DNA from: an uncultured Lachnospiraceae bacterium
GTDB taxonomy: Bacteria > Bacillota > Clostridia > Lachnospirales > Lachnospiraceae
Length of the DNA stretch: 64,000 nt
Reading direction: 5' to 3'
Assembly: GCA_947176065.1 (NCBI GenBank)
Contig: CAMWPB010000007.1
Location: 21,582-85,581, forward strand
The translations under genes and the position numbers were made by a program. Under the pieces are notes generated by a model. The model was not told where the DNA came from, made no database searches, and was given only the letters and a program-made list of their open reading frames with translations. Shown piece by piece: positions 1 through 7,536 of the stretch; the stretch's first letter is position 1; the number at the start of each line of letters is the position of its first letter.

Positions 1-401
1 GTGTCCGCATCCAGATCGTCGGTATAACCCGCAACCTGCGTGCCGCCTTTAACAAGCGCCGCCTTGATCGTGTCGACAATGGTGACAACTTCCTCGATTT
101 CCATATCGCCGGGATGATACCCCTCCTGCTGTAAGCGGGAGAAATCTTCCCCGGACATAGTATTAGACATCACTGTCATATAGTCTGTCTGCGTGGCCAC
201 GTCAATAGCCGCCGCATCCTGCATAACCTCTTCTGCGGTCTTTCCGTGACCCCCGTAAGCGTTGTTATCCATAACTGTGCCAGAAATGTCTAATGCGTAA
301 TCACCCGTACGCTCTGTCCTCGTCGTCCGGGTTTCCCGATATGCAGTTGTCGCCCTGTCTACATTCTGATTTGCGTTACTGTGGTCAAACGTAATCTTCA
401 T
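1..401 (-). CDS. Uncharacterised protein, N-terminal part, runs off the left edge
   Basis: The first 133 codons are visible; the gene continues beyond base 1. It starts at ATG 401 behind GAGGAAG. The visible part is hydrophilic, without signal peptide or membrane segment: a Thr/Arg-rich start (MKITFDHSNANQNVDRATT), then a region with predicted helices containing EEVMQDAAAIDVATQTDYM and an acidic stretch ending YTDDLDAD. It resembles, from memory only, large Lachnospiraceae proteins of unknown function (DUF6240-like). It is the last visible gene of a co-directional run that starts near 4155, so it probably shares that promoter. No function can be assigned. Confidence 0.75.
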   Translation of the reverse strand, partial: MKITFDHSNANQNVDRATTAYRETRTTRTERTGDYALDISGTVMDNNAYGGHGKTAEEVMQDAAAIDVATQTDYMTVMSNTMSGEDFSRLQQEGYHPGDMEIEEVVTIVDTIKAALVKGGTQVAGYTDDLDAD

Positions 402-505
402 AAATCTTCCTCATACAAAATGTAGTGTGCTTTCTTATATACTCATACAACAAAGGGCGAATGATTTCTCATCCACCCTTTATTTCGGCATTGTTTTGCG
501 GTTTC

Positions 506-658
506 TTAACCTTTTTGCGCATTTTCTGTGCGGGCAATCTGTTTCTCCCGGGTTTTCACTGTCTGCTCCCGCAAAAAATTCCGGAGCGGGTCAAGTTGCT
601 GTCTGTGTTGATATATTCTTCTTCCGCCAGACGGCAACCGTTTTTCATAATCTGTCAT
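506..658 (-). CDS. Small basic hypothetical protein (50 aa)
   Basis: A 50-residue reading frame starting at ATG 658 with a good ribosome binding site (AGGAAAGG, 9 nt upstream). An in-frame upstream start exists (724), but that stretch overlaps a remnant of another gene, so 658 is preferred. The product is very basic and hydrophilic (starts MTDYEKRLPSGGRRIYQH), with no membrane segment or cysteine. It lies between a 342-residue protein and the partial gene at the left edge, all on the same strand. I recognise no family. It could be a small partner of its neighbours, or fortuitous; the ribosome binding site favours a real gene. Confidence 0.5.
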   Translation of the reverse strand: MTDYEKRLPSGGRRIYQHRQQLDPLRNFLREQTVKTREKQIARTENAQKG

Positions 659-699
659 GTATGATACCTTTCCTGCCCTGACAGCGCACCTGTTTACAT

Positions 700-758
700 T
701 TTCCGGCAAGCAGATGATCCGCATCGTATATCCATTTATTTACCGCTTCAATTTTGGC
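700..758 (-). pseudogene. Fragment of a duplicated gene (C-terminal segment)
   Basis: Read on the minus strand, this stretch encodes IEAVNKWIYDADHLLAG, nearly the same as IKAVNKWIYDVDHPLAG in the intact gene at 1823-2356, and the DNA is also nearly identical. It lies directly after the stop codon of the 763-1791 gene, has no start codon of its own in that frame, and loses similarity after LLAG. It is therefore a leftover of a second copy of that gene. A further remnant lies at 4048-4155. Confidence 0.7.
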
Positions 759-762
759 ATTA

Positions 763-1791
763 TCATGTTGTACCATTTATTCCCAGCGCAAACAATCTGC
801 TCCAGCAATTTTTCATATGACTGAATAGATACTGTGCCTCATCATAAACATAATTGCGAAACCCATCATGATCACTATTGTCAGTCGAATAGTTCTGAAA
901 ATACTCTTTTATTTGTTCCCATATGGATGTATCATTTCCATTGTTTTTCAATTTCTCAAACAATATCTGCAAACCTTGCCGGTACGCTTTCTTTTCCTGC
1001 TCGGATTTTTCTATCATACTAAGCCTTAGAGTATATTTATACTCGCTCGAACGACGAAAATAGAAATTCTTATCAGAATGCATTCCCGCAATCACCCTGC
1101 TAATGGCTTCCATAGGATTATCGTATTCAGAAATCACCTCGTTATTATGTTGATAATACCTGTCAATTAACTGGTTAAAACCTTCCCGGTATTCTTCCGG
1201 CAGCAATCTGTCCGACAAATATCGAAGCGCTGCTACAGACGATTCCAGTCCTGTTATCGCTTCGCTTTCTGACTGGAAAAATTTATATTTTTCTCTGATT
1301 GGACGAACATCCATCCCCATTATATATTGAGGCTGGCTTCGGCTCAAACAATCCATCCCATAAGTGATATGTGCCAGAGTATCTTCAAACTGATCCACCT
1401 CCTCATCAGTCATCCCTGTATAAAAACCATTATTGTACAGCATTTCACTGAATACCAGCCACTGGTTTGTAGTATTTTCCCAGAAAGGATCATCGGGATT
1501 CTTATCCTTGGCATTTACCTTTTTCTGAATTTCATTCTTAATAAAAAGGTCTGCCCCATCCTGCTTCATTTTCTGAAATCCTTCTTCACTGCAAAGAAGG
1601 TCCATACCCTCTTTAGAAATCGACACTTTCACTCCTTGATTCTGAAAAACCGATGAATTAAGAGCCTTTTCAACATATGCTGTAGCTTCCTCTGTTTTCT
1701 CTTTACTTATGGATATAGTTCTCTGATCCAGCCCGTTTTTAATACGCTCCGCATATGCTCCCATAAAAATATTCATACCATTTATCTGCAT
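763..1791 (-). CDS. Uncharacterised protein (342 aa) of the BlaI-linked cassette
   Basis: Start chosen at ATG 1791 (MQINGMNIFMGAYAER), with AGGAG upstream; a GTG one codon earlier overlaps the spacing region. The protein is soluble, mostly helical and acidic/polar, without signal peptide, membrane segment or recognisable catalytic motif; Tyr/Phe-rich patches occur near residues 130-180 and the C-terminus. The MQI start resembles that of the next gene upstream (MQISNN), suggesting a common N-terminal tag or shared origin of the cassette genes. It is AT-rich compared with glgB or ahcY in this window. I do not recognise the family. Confidence 0.75.
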   Translation of the reverse strand: MQINGMNIFMGAYAERIKNGLDQRTISISKEKTEEATAYVEKALNSSVFQNQGVKVSISKEGMDLLCSEEGFQKMKQDGADLFIKNEIQKKVNAKDKNPDDPFWENTTNQWLVFSEMLYNNGFYTGMTDEEVDQFEDTLAHITYGMDCLSRSQPQYIMGMDVRPIREKYKFFQSESEAITGLESSVAALRYLSDRLLPEEYREGFNQLIDRYYQHNNEVISEYDNPMEAISRVIAGMHSDKNFYFRRSSEYKYTLRLSMIEKSEQEKKAYRQGLQILFEKLKNNGNDTSIWEQIKEYFQNYSTDNSDHDGFRNYVYDEAQYLFSHMKNCWSRLFALGINGTT

Positions 1792-1822
1792 CACGGTCTC
1801 CTATTTTAAGATAAAATTTCCA

Positions 1823-2356
1823 TTACCATAGCCGCTGATTAGAAAGCTTCAGCAACTTATCAAGGAACACTTCATAAAATTCCCGTTCTTTCATAATCAG
1901 TTTCCGCTCTTCCTCACTTCTTGCAGGCGATCCGGCAAGCGGATGATCCACATCGTATATCCACTTATTTACCGCTTTAATTGCACTTTCTACAGAGTTG
2001 CCCAAGAGATCATTTTGATTAAATTCACCCCTGTACCATCTGACAAAACGGTCTATTCCCATTTGGGTCATATGCGCTTGCTTGCCGTCTTTGCTTATAT
2101 AAAGACCAAACACCGTAAAAAATGCACCCGTCTCTTTTTCAGCTTCCATCCACGCCTGTTTTACTTCATCCGGCGCCTGAGAACCGATGGAATCCAAAAC
2201 AGCAGAGGTTTTTTTCTGCACTTCATTGCTGTCTGCTTCTTCTGCTTTCATAGCGGCAACATCAGAAAAAGAGCGTTTTGTGTCATCTGCTATATCTTGC
2301 TTGCCTTTATTTACAGAAACCAAATATGACGCATTATAATTATTGCTAATTTGCAT
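1823..2356 (-). CDS. Uncharacterised protein (177 aa), parent of two gene fragments
   Basis: Start set at ATG 2356 behind AAGGTGGAAG, giving MQISNNYNASYLVSVNKG; the frame is open for 28 more codons upstream but without a better site. The product is soluble and acidic, with a Lys/Glu-rich N-terminal third and a conserved-looking C-terminal block (AVNKWIYDVDHPLAG, then ARSEEERK). That C-terminal block recurs as fragments at 700-758 and 4048-4155, and the first codons recur at 4155, so this is the intact member of a duplicated set. Family and function unknown. Same strand and probably same transcript as its neighbours. Confidence 0.75.
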   Translation of the reverse strand: MQISNNYNASYLVSVNKGKQDIADDTKRSFSDVAAMKAEEADSNEVQKKTSAVLDSIGSQAPDEVKQAWMEAEKETGAFFTVFGLYISKDGKQAHMTQMGIDRFVRWYRGEFNQNDLLGNSVESAIKAVNKWIYDVDHPLAGSPARSEEERKLIMKEREFYEVFLDKLLKLSNQRLW

Positions 2357-2449
2357 AATCTTCCACCTTCTTCGCATAATAAGCCCGTACCATCCCGGCA
2401 TAATATCCATGCGCCTGCCTCTGGCTGTCAGTTGCGGCACATATATACT

Positions 2450-3028
2450 TCAGTTCGAAACTCTTTTTCCAGTAACTGCAAGCGCAAGAAAAACTGCTGC
2501 GAAAGCACAGAATACCGCACCTTGAGAAGAACTACAAAACATAAGCAGCCACGAATAATATACTTGTAGATAATGGTACTCCAGCCAGAGACCTGCATAA
2601 TTAAATACCATAAAAAGTATCAACGAAACTGCATACATGCTCAATACCACCGCTTCAACTAAAAATATGGCACGTATTCCTTTTTGATTAACAGTGCACA
2701 CTGAAAAATTAAATACACATCTGCTCACGATATAACATACAGCAAAAATGAATAGCGGATTTATAAACAAAATATAGCAATAATCAAATTCTCCTAAATC
2801 GAGTGGATGATTCTGTCTCCACAGTCGATACATGAAAACCGCCATAAGAACAGTAAGGAATACTATGTTCTTAATCACTCTCCCTTTTTTCACTTCTGCC
2901 CTCCGCAAATATCTTTCTTTATAATACAGAGTCCACATTTTGTAATATGACAGTTTCGCGGCATATTCCCTGCAGTTCTCCTTATGAATGGGCAAGTGCA
3001 AATCTCTCGTTTCACTCAAGCTGTGGGA
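2450..3028 (-). CDS. Four-helix membrane protein, unknown function
   Basis: About 192 residues. A soluble basic N-terminal part of about 55 residues (rich in Tyr/Lys/Arg) is followed by four hydrophobic segments: NIVFLTVLMAVFMYRLW, a segment around FINPLFIFAVCYIV, a third around VVLSMYAVSLILFMVF, and the C-terminal VFCAFAAVFLALAV. The start is uncertain: ATG 3028, 3049 and 3070 are all in frame; 3028 gives the smallest overlap (17 nt) with the upstream gene that ends at 3012. Translational coupling to that gene is likely. No recognised family; in context it is the membrane component of the cassette. Confidence 0.65.
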   Translation of the reverse strand, partial: SHSLSETRDLHLPIHKENCREYAAKLSYYKMWTLYYKERYLRRAEVKKGRVIKNIVFLTVLMAVFMYRLWRQNHPLDLGEFDYCYILFINPLFIFAVCYIVSRCVFNFSVCTVNQKGIRAIFLVEAVVLSMYAVSLILFMVFNYAGLWLEYHYLQVYYSWLLMFCSSSQGAVFCAFAAVFLALAVTGKRVSN

Positions 3029-4043
3029 CATGATTACCAAATATATCATTGATTCCGCTGCCAAGAGCATACTGTCTCATAAATACTGTAAGTCCTCTTA
3101 AAAAGCGGTTATATTTCTGATTATCACCCTCCGTCTTAAAATCATCATCCAACAGGTCATATACACGATAAATCTGTCCCTTTAAACTGCCCGTATGAGA
3201 TATGGAAAACGGTACATCTATCTCCTTTCGATCACCATTCATAGAAATCCATAAAATGCCATCGAAAGAATTCTGTTTGTAAAAAAACTTGAAATCTTTA
3301 GGGGGATCCACCGATTCATCTTCCATACTGCCTCTGGCTACTTGGTTTCTAAATTCCCAGTTCCAGCAACTGTTAAAGTCCAGCTTTCCATCTAATGTCA
3401 ATGTAGTATTTTTCTCTATTTCTTCCGGATCAATGGCCGGAATCTCCCACTGATCTGTCACATACCCGGCCGCCTGCCGCAGCAGCTCTTTCGTTTCCTC
3501 GCATTGATAATAATAATCCGAATTATAATAAACCCAATCGTCCTTCCTGCCGCCATATGCCTGATTTTCAGCCAAGCCCTCATTATAATTCGCATTCCGG
3601 GCCGCTATCGCGTTCATTTTCGCAAAAACCTCGTACACCTGACCCACAATCTGCTGATTATCCGTTACATTATACCCGGATGTCTGACATTGCTGTGTTC
3701 TGTATATCCTCATGGAAACACAACATTCTTCCAAATAATCCTTCACATCGTTTTCGCCGATCTTTCCCGCATAAAAATCCGTCATACAGTCATATATGGA
3801 ATCCTGTATCTCATATCCGAAGCGGTCGCCAAATACACTTGCAGGCATTTCCTTCACAACCTTATAATTGGGATAGAGCCCACTGGTTTCCATGCCCTCC
3901 CTGGCTTTTTCAAAACAATCCCATTTCTTTTCCGCGGTCAATCCTAACTGCCGGACTCTTTCCTGATAATCCCTGTGGTTATGATTTATTGCAAAAGCTA
4001 TGTCTCTTGTATTCTCCCCAAAATGAACAATGCTGGAACCCAT
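3012..4043 (-). CDS. Uncharacterised acidic protein (343 aa) of the cassette
   Basis: Starts at ATG 4043 with GGAGGT 8 nt upstream; that site overlaps the stop of the 35-codon frame at 4048-4155, so the two would be translationally coupled. The protein is soluble, rich in Asp, Tyr, Asn and Gln, with two Cys pairs (ECCVSM, QQCQTS) and a Tyr-rich patch (VYYNSDYYYQ) near the middle. There is no signal peptide. It is the first long gene downstream of the promoter at 4301-4329, whose start region carries a BlaI-type operator. I recognise no domain. Confidence 0.75.
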   Translation of the reverse strand: MGSSIVHFGENTRDIAFAINHNHRDYQERVRQLGLTAEKKWDCFEKAREGMETSGLYPNYKVVKEMPASVFGDRFGYEIQDSIYDCMTDFYAGKIGENDVKDYLEECCVSMRIYRTQQCQTSGYNVTDNQQIVGQVYEVFAKMNAIAARNANYNEGLAENQAYGGRKDDWVYYNSDYYYQCEETKELLRQAAGYVTDQWEIPAIDPEEIEKNTTLTLDGKLDFNSCWNWEFRNQVARGSMEDESVDPPKDFKFFYKQNSFDGILWISMNGDRKEIDVPFSISHTGSLKGQIYRVYDLLDDDFKTEGDNQKYNRFLRGLTVFMRQYALGSGINDIFGNHVPQLE

Positions 4044-4047
4044 ATGA

Positions 4048-4155
4048 TTAACCTCCTATACAGTAATAGTATCGCTTGTGGTTTCGTTTCCGCTCTTCCT
4101 CACTTCTTGCAGGCAATCCGGCAAGCGGATGATCCAAATTATTGCTAATATGCAT
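4048..4155 (-). pseudogene. Internally deleted copy of the 1823-2356 gene (35 codons, still open)
   Basis: Begins at ATG 4155 with a strong site (GGGAGGAG) and reads MHISNN, matching the MQISNN start of the 1823-2356 protein, then jumps directly to DHPLAGLPARSEEERK, matching that protein's DHPLAGSPARSEEERK. About 130 codons are missing in between. The frame stays open to TAA at 4048, whose last codons contain the ribosome binding site of the next gene. It may be a simple deletion relic or may now serve as a leader peptide coupling translation to the 4043 gene. Confidence 0.7.
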
Positions 4156-4266
4156 AGTCTCCTCCCAAATTACCGAATTCGAAAATTGGTAATATACATG
4201 GTGTTCCAAGGAGAGTTAGCGGATTTGGAATTTGCGGAAAAATAGCCGCTGGAGATAATTGCTAAA

Positions 4267-4300
4267 ATCCTCAGAACTACATCATTGTAGTTCTGAGGAT
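4267..4300. promoter_or_regulatory. Probable BlaI-type operator: perfect 15-bp inverted repeat
   Basis: Two 15-bp arms (4267-4281 and 4286-4300) are perfectly complementary around TCAT. The core CTACATCATTGTAG has the form CTACR-N4-YGTAG also seen at the blaI promoter (6091-6104). It lies immediately downstream of the -10 box at 4301-4306, over the expected transcription start, an ordinary place for a repressor operator. As RNA it would form a hairpin followed by UUUU, so a terminator or attenuator role is the alternative. Confidence 0.6.
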
Positions 4301-4329
4301 AATATACTACAAATCTACGCGCATGTCAA
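4301..4329 (-). promoter_or_regulatory. Sigma-A promoter of the unknown cassette
   Basis: On the minus strand, TTGACA (4324-4329) and TATATT (4301-4306) are separated by exactly 17 bp. The spacer contains an imperfect operator half (CTACGCGCATG on the plus strand, 4315-4325) sharing nine bases with the operator in the blaI promoter. It points toward the genes at 4155-1, downstream of the M56 gene's stop at 4364. Confidence 0.7.
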
Positions 4330-4363
4330 GTCGCTCCGGCACATCTATATCCTACTTTCCTTT

Positions 4364-5677
4364 TTAATGTGTACATCTCGTCGATGTTTCCGTATGGGAA
4401 TATCCTTTGTTCTTCATCTCTCCGCATTTGCTGCATCTGTCCGTATAATAATAATCCGTCTTACAGCTTCCATCTGCGTTTTTATGATGCGTTGCAATAT
4501 ATCCGCTCACACAACTATGTGCACAGCCTGCGCTTTCCGTATTGCTGTTCTGTTCACCTGACAGATCATAACAGATACCGCCTTCGCTCACGAATTTTAC
4601 AAAGTCCAATACCTCTTCTTCTGAATACCGCAGCTCTTCTGCAACAAACATTTTTGTACTTTCTTCATCCAGGAATGCCTTTAGAAAATCAGCGTCCCCT
4701 CTTACCACTCGAGGATTCTCATAAGCACACACTGTCAAAGAACCTCCGAACAAAATAACTGCTCCCAACAACAGAGACAACGTTCTCTCCATTCTTTTCT
4801 TTTTTCTACTCTCTAACAAATTTATTAACCTGCATTCAATCACTTTTTTGCTTCCGCTTAAGTATGCCCGATAGTTCCATCTGCCAAATCCATCCTCCTG
4901 TGCCATATTAATAATCAATTGCCCATATCTCTTACGCGCCGCTTTATCAAGATTTTGCGCCAGAATGGCATCGCAGCTCTGCTCACAGTAAACAGACATC
5001 ACATAAAAGTAAAGATATGCCAATGGATTAAACCAATGCAGGAGAACGGCAAGCAGGCCGATATAGCGCCATGCGACATCTGATCTCTTTGCGTGAATCA
5101 GTTCATGTTTCAGGCTGTAGTAGATTTCTTCCTCCCCCATTCCCTTTTCCGGCACAATAATATATTTTCGGAATGCCCCTATGGTACAAACCGTTCCGAT
5201 ATCACCGGCACATAATAAATCCACTCTTTTTTTAATGTTAAGTTCCCTTTTGGCTCTCTCAAATATTTCCAGATAATTTGGCCGGCTTATCCGCGGGTTC
5301 TCTTTTAGCGCCTTCACTTTTTGATACTTGTATAGATTCCCGGCAAGCATAAACAGCAGACCACATACCCAGACAGTCCAGATCACAATTATGTATGTCT
5401 GAAAATTTACATGGAGCCTCCCGTTTTCTTCGATCCCCATAACATTCTCCGTCGAAATATCTGTCATATTCCACTGTCTCGGAATGCCTAATATTTGAAA
5501 TAACCTGTATTTATACCCGCTGTTGTATTTAGGTAACGGCAGACAAAAGAAAAGCAGATCAAGTTTAAGCATATTGTACACCCATGCAGGGGAAACCACC
5601 TTCTTCACCAGAACCGCGCACAGCAAAATGGCAAGGAATACGACACTTCCGCTCAAAGACATCGCCAGAATAAGCAT
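4364..5677 (-). CDS. M56 family membrane metallopeptidase, BlaR1/MecR1-like sensor
   Basis: 437 residues. Membrane segments near residues 5-25, 30-47 and 93-115; a cytoplasmic zinc-protease loop with HELIH at 191-195 and a downstream CEQSCD that can give the third ligand; further hydrophobic segments around 205-230 and 298-318; then an outside domain. Family members sense an external signal and cleave the partner repressor. There is no penicillin-binding sensor domain; instead the C-terminus (385-435) is a Cys/His-rich tail with CAHSC and CSKC that looks metal-binding. Start overlaps the blaI stop by one base (TAATG), so the two are coupled. It most likely acts on the BlaI protein encoded just upstream. 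Confidence 0.85.
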   Translation of the reverse strand: MLILAMSLSGSVVFLAILLCAVLVKKVVSPAWVYNMLKLDLLFFCLPLPKYNSGYKYRLFQILGIPRQWNMTDISTENVMGIEENGRLHVNFQTYIIVIWTVWVCGLLFMLAGNLYKYQKVKALKENPRISRPNYLEIFERAKRELNIKKRVDLLCAGDIGTVCTIGAFRKYIIVPEKGMGEEEIYYSLKHELIHAKRSDVAWRYIGLLAVLLHWFNPLAYLYFYVMSVYCEQSCDAILAQNLDKAARKRYGQLIINMAQEDGFGRWNYRAYLSGSKKVIECRLINLLESRKKKRMERTLSLLLGAVILFGGSLTVCAYENPRVVRGDADFLKAFLDEESTKMFVAEELRYSEEEVLDFVKFVSEGGICYDLSGEQNSNTESAGCAHSCVSGYIATHHKNADGSCKTDYYYTDRCSKCGEMKNKGYSHTETSTRCTH

Positions 5678-6063
5678 TACATGTCCTCCAGAAACTTTCT
5701 CAGTTCGTCCGCCTCTTTGCCGCCCAGCTTTTCACCCCCGTTTAACGCTGTCATAAACCGGCTCAGGGAACCGTCAAAATAGGAATCCAAAAGATGCTCT
5801 GCCCTTTTCCTCTCGTACTGCTGGCTGTTTAGCGCCCGGAAATACCGTCTTCTCCTGAAACGCTCTTCCCCTTCATACCGGACAGATATAACGCCCTTTT
5901 GCTCCATCCGTGTCAGAAATGTGGATAACGTCTGCTTTTTCCATCCTTTTTCCGAATCCTCTCCAAACCTTACCGCAATGTCCTTGTAGGAATACTCCTT
6001 GTCCTCCTTCCACATCCACTCCAAAATCTCTTTCTCGGAGTCAGAAAGTAACACTTCATTCAT
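5677..6063 (-). CDS. BlaI/MecI/CopY-family transcriptional repressor
   Basis: 128 residues, the usual length. N-terminal winged helix (residues 1-75) with the recognition-helix pattern KQTLSTFLTRMEQKGVIS, then a C-terminal helical dimerisation part with the region that M56 partners cleave. Such repressors bind dyads at their own promoter and at target genes. The gene's promoter (6085-6113) has a dyad in its spacer, and the same dyad form occurs at the promoter of the cassette beyond the M56 gene, so autoregulation and control of that cassette are inferred. Ribosome binding site GGAGGG upstream of ATG 6063. Confidence 0.88.
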   Translation of the reverse strand: MNEVLLSDSEKEILEWMWKEDKEYSYKDIAVRFGEDSEKGWKKQTLSTFLTRMEQKGVISVRYEGEERFRRRRYFRALNSQQYERKRAEHLLDSYFDGSLSRFMTALNGGEKLGGKEADELRKFLEDM

Positions 6064-6084
6064 AGCTTGACCCTCCTTTTTTCT

Positions 6085-6113
6085 ATAGTACTACGCGCAC
6101 GTAGATTGGTCAA
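6085..6113 (-). promoter_or_regulatory. blaI-M56 promoter with embedded operator
   Basis: Minus strand: TTGACC (6108-6113), 17-bp spacer, TACTAT (6085-6090). The spacer begins with the dyad CTACGCGCACGTAG (6091-6104; 5-bp arms, 4-bp centre), placed so that bound repressor would cover the space between -35 and -10. Confidence 0.7.
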
Positions 6114-6188
6114 TATGGATCATGGCAAAGCAATATAATTTTTCCATGTAATGATCGTTTTTCCGTTCATTTCATTCCCCTATTCCTA

Positions 6189-6217
6189 TTGACACAGCCA
6201 TTTCCCTCTGCTACACT
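6189..6217 (+). promoter_or_regulatory. Promoter of the restriction-modification operon
   Basis: TTGACA (6189-6194), 17-bp spacer, TACACT (6212-6217). The expected start gives a leader of about 130 nt before the methyltransferase ATG. I see no controller-protein gene or obvious C-box in the leader. Confidence 0.65.
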
Positions 6218-6354
6218 TTATCTAACACATTTGGGATATCATCTTTTAGTGGGAAGTCATTCCGGCTTCACTTTGACAATCCCCATGTATAAAACAAAAT
6301 ATCGTAGCCCACAAAGCCGAATCACTCTCGATAAACATTGGAGGAAGATGGATC

Positions 6355-7536
6355 ATGGCATTCACACATATTGACTGTTTTAGTGGACCCGGAGGAATCT
6401 GCACGGGACTGCACGCGGCTGGATTTGATACAAAAGTAGCCATTGAATATATTAAAAGCTGTGTAGATACATACGCAGCCAACCATCCGACGGTACACGT
6501 TATTCACTCTGATATTAGAAATGTTACAGCCGAACAGCTTTTGCCTTACATACCGCAAGGCGGAATTGATCTGGTTACATCGGGAATGCCCTGTGAGACT
6601 TTTTCTACTGCCGGAAATACTTCCCGCTCCTTTTATGATGACAGGCAATTTCTTTTTCGTGAAGGGATACGCATTGCCAGAATTGCCAGTGCAAAAATGA
6701 TTCTGTTTGAAAATGTGCCAGCCATCACGACCAAAACGGTAGAAAAAAATTCAAAAAAGCTAATAGTAGACATGTTAAAGGACGAATTGGAAGAATCCGG
6801 TTATACGAATTATAAGGAATTTATATTAAATGCGGTAGATTACGGAGTCCCCCAACGAAGAAACCGTTTTTTTATTCTTGCCACAAAAGATAAAAGTCTC
6901 ACGCTGTCTTTTCCAAAAGCTACATGCAATAAAGCTGTCACGGTGAAGGACGCATTGTGCGGGCTCCCAAACGTTGTGCCTAATTCTGATACCGAGAAAA
7001 AAGCTTACACCCGGGCGCAATCAGACTATGCAGATCTGATGCGGGATAATGAATTCTGGAAAATCAGCGCCGGTACAGTGGATAAACTGACCTATCATAT
7101 GCCAATGAGGCACAGAGCCTGCACTCTGGAAAGATTTTCCCTGCTCAAACAAGGCGAAAGTTTAAAGGATTTATTCGAACGGTATGTCGGCACAGAGCGG
7201 GAGGAATTGCAGGAAAGACGTGTGTTGCCCCAAAAAATGTTTATCAAACGCAATTACCGGCTAAAATTCAACGAGCCTTCCCCCACAGTAACGAGCCATT
7301 GTCTGGATGAGTTTGTCCACCCGAAATACGACAGGGCGTTGACTGTCCGGGAATGTGCCCGACTACAGTCCTTCCCTGACGCTTATGATTTTTTCGGAGG
7401 ACCTTATCTCGTACCCCATGTGGATCGCGAAATACAGGATAAGTATGAGCAGATCGGCGATGCAGTCCCGCCACTTTTAGCTTACGCGTGGGGAACAGAA
7501 CTGAGAAAACTTTTAACGGAGTATCATGATGAATAA
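6355..7536 (+). CDS. DNA (cytosine-5) methyltransferase, type II R-M
   Basis: 393 residues with the m5C methyltransferase motifs in order: motif I DCFSGPGG (7-14), motif IV SGMPCETFS with the catalytic Cys80, motif VI ENVPAI (119-124), motif VIII QRRNRFF (167-173), a variable target-recognition region (about 180-300), motif IX around LTVRECARLQSFPDAY, and motif X QIGDAVPP near the C-terminus. It methylates C5 of a cytosine in the site cut by the partner enzyme, protecting host DNA. ATG 6355 has GGAGGAAG upstream. Its last codons overlap the start of the endonuclease gene, so expression is coupled. The locus is more AT-rich than the glgB region, consistent with horizontal transfer. Confidence 0.95.
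   Translation: MAFTHIDCFSGPGGICTGLHAAGFDTKVAIEYIKSCVDTYAANHPTVHVIHSDIRNVTAEQLLPYIPQGGIDLVTSGMPCETFSTAGNTSRSFYDDRQFLFREGIRIARIASAKMILFENVPAITTKTVEKNSKKLIVDMLKDELEESGYTNYKEFILNAVDYGVPQRRNRFFILATKDKSLTLSFPKATCNKAVTVKDALCGLPNVVPNSDTEKKAYTRAQSDYADLMRDNEFWKISAGTVDKLTYHMPMRHRACTLERFSLLKQGESLKDLFERYVGTEREELQERRVLPQKMFIKRNYRLKFNEPSPTVTSHCLDEFVHPKYDRALTVRECARLQSFPDAYDFFGGPYLVPHVDREIQDKYEQIGDAVPPLLAYAWGTELRKLLTEYHDE

Noticed and set aside
4267..4300. The inverted repeat as only a terminator of the M56 gene
   Set aside because: It lies just downstream of a consensus promoter on the same strand and contains the BlaI-type core, and the U-run is only four bases, so an operator is the better reading; attenuation remains possible.
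6276..6310. A second promoter (TTGACA near 6276) just upstream of the methyltransferase
   Set aside because: The only TATAAA nearby is 9 bp away and at correct spacing the -10 is AAAATA-like, much weaker than the promoter at 6189-6217.
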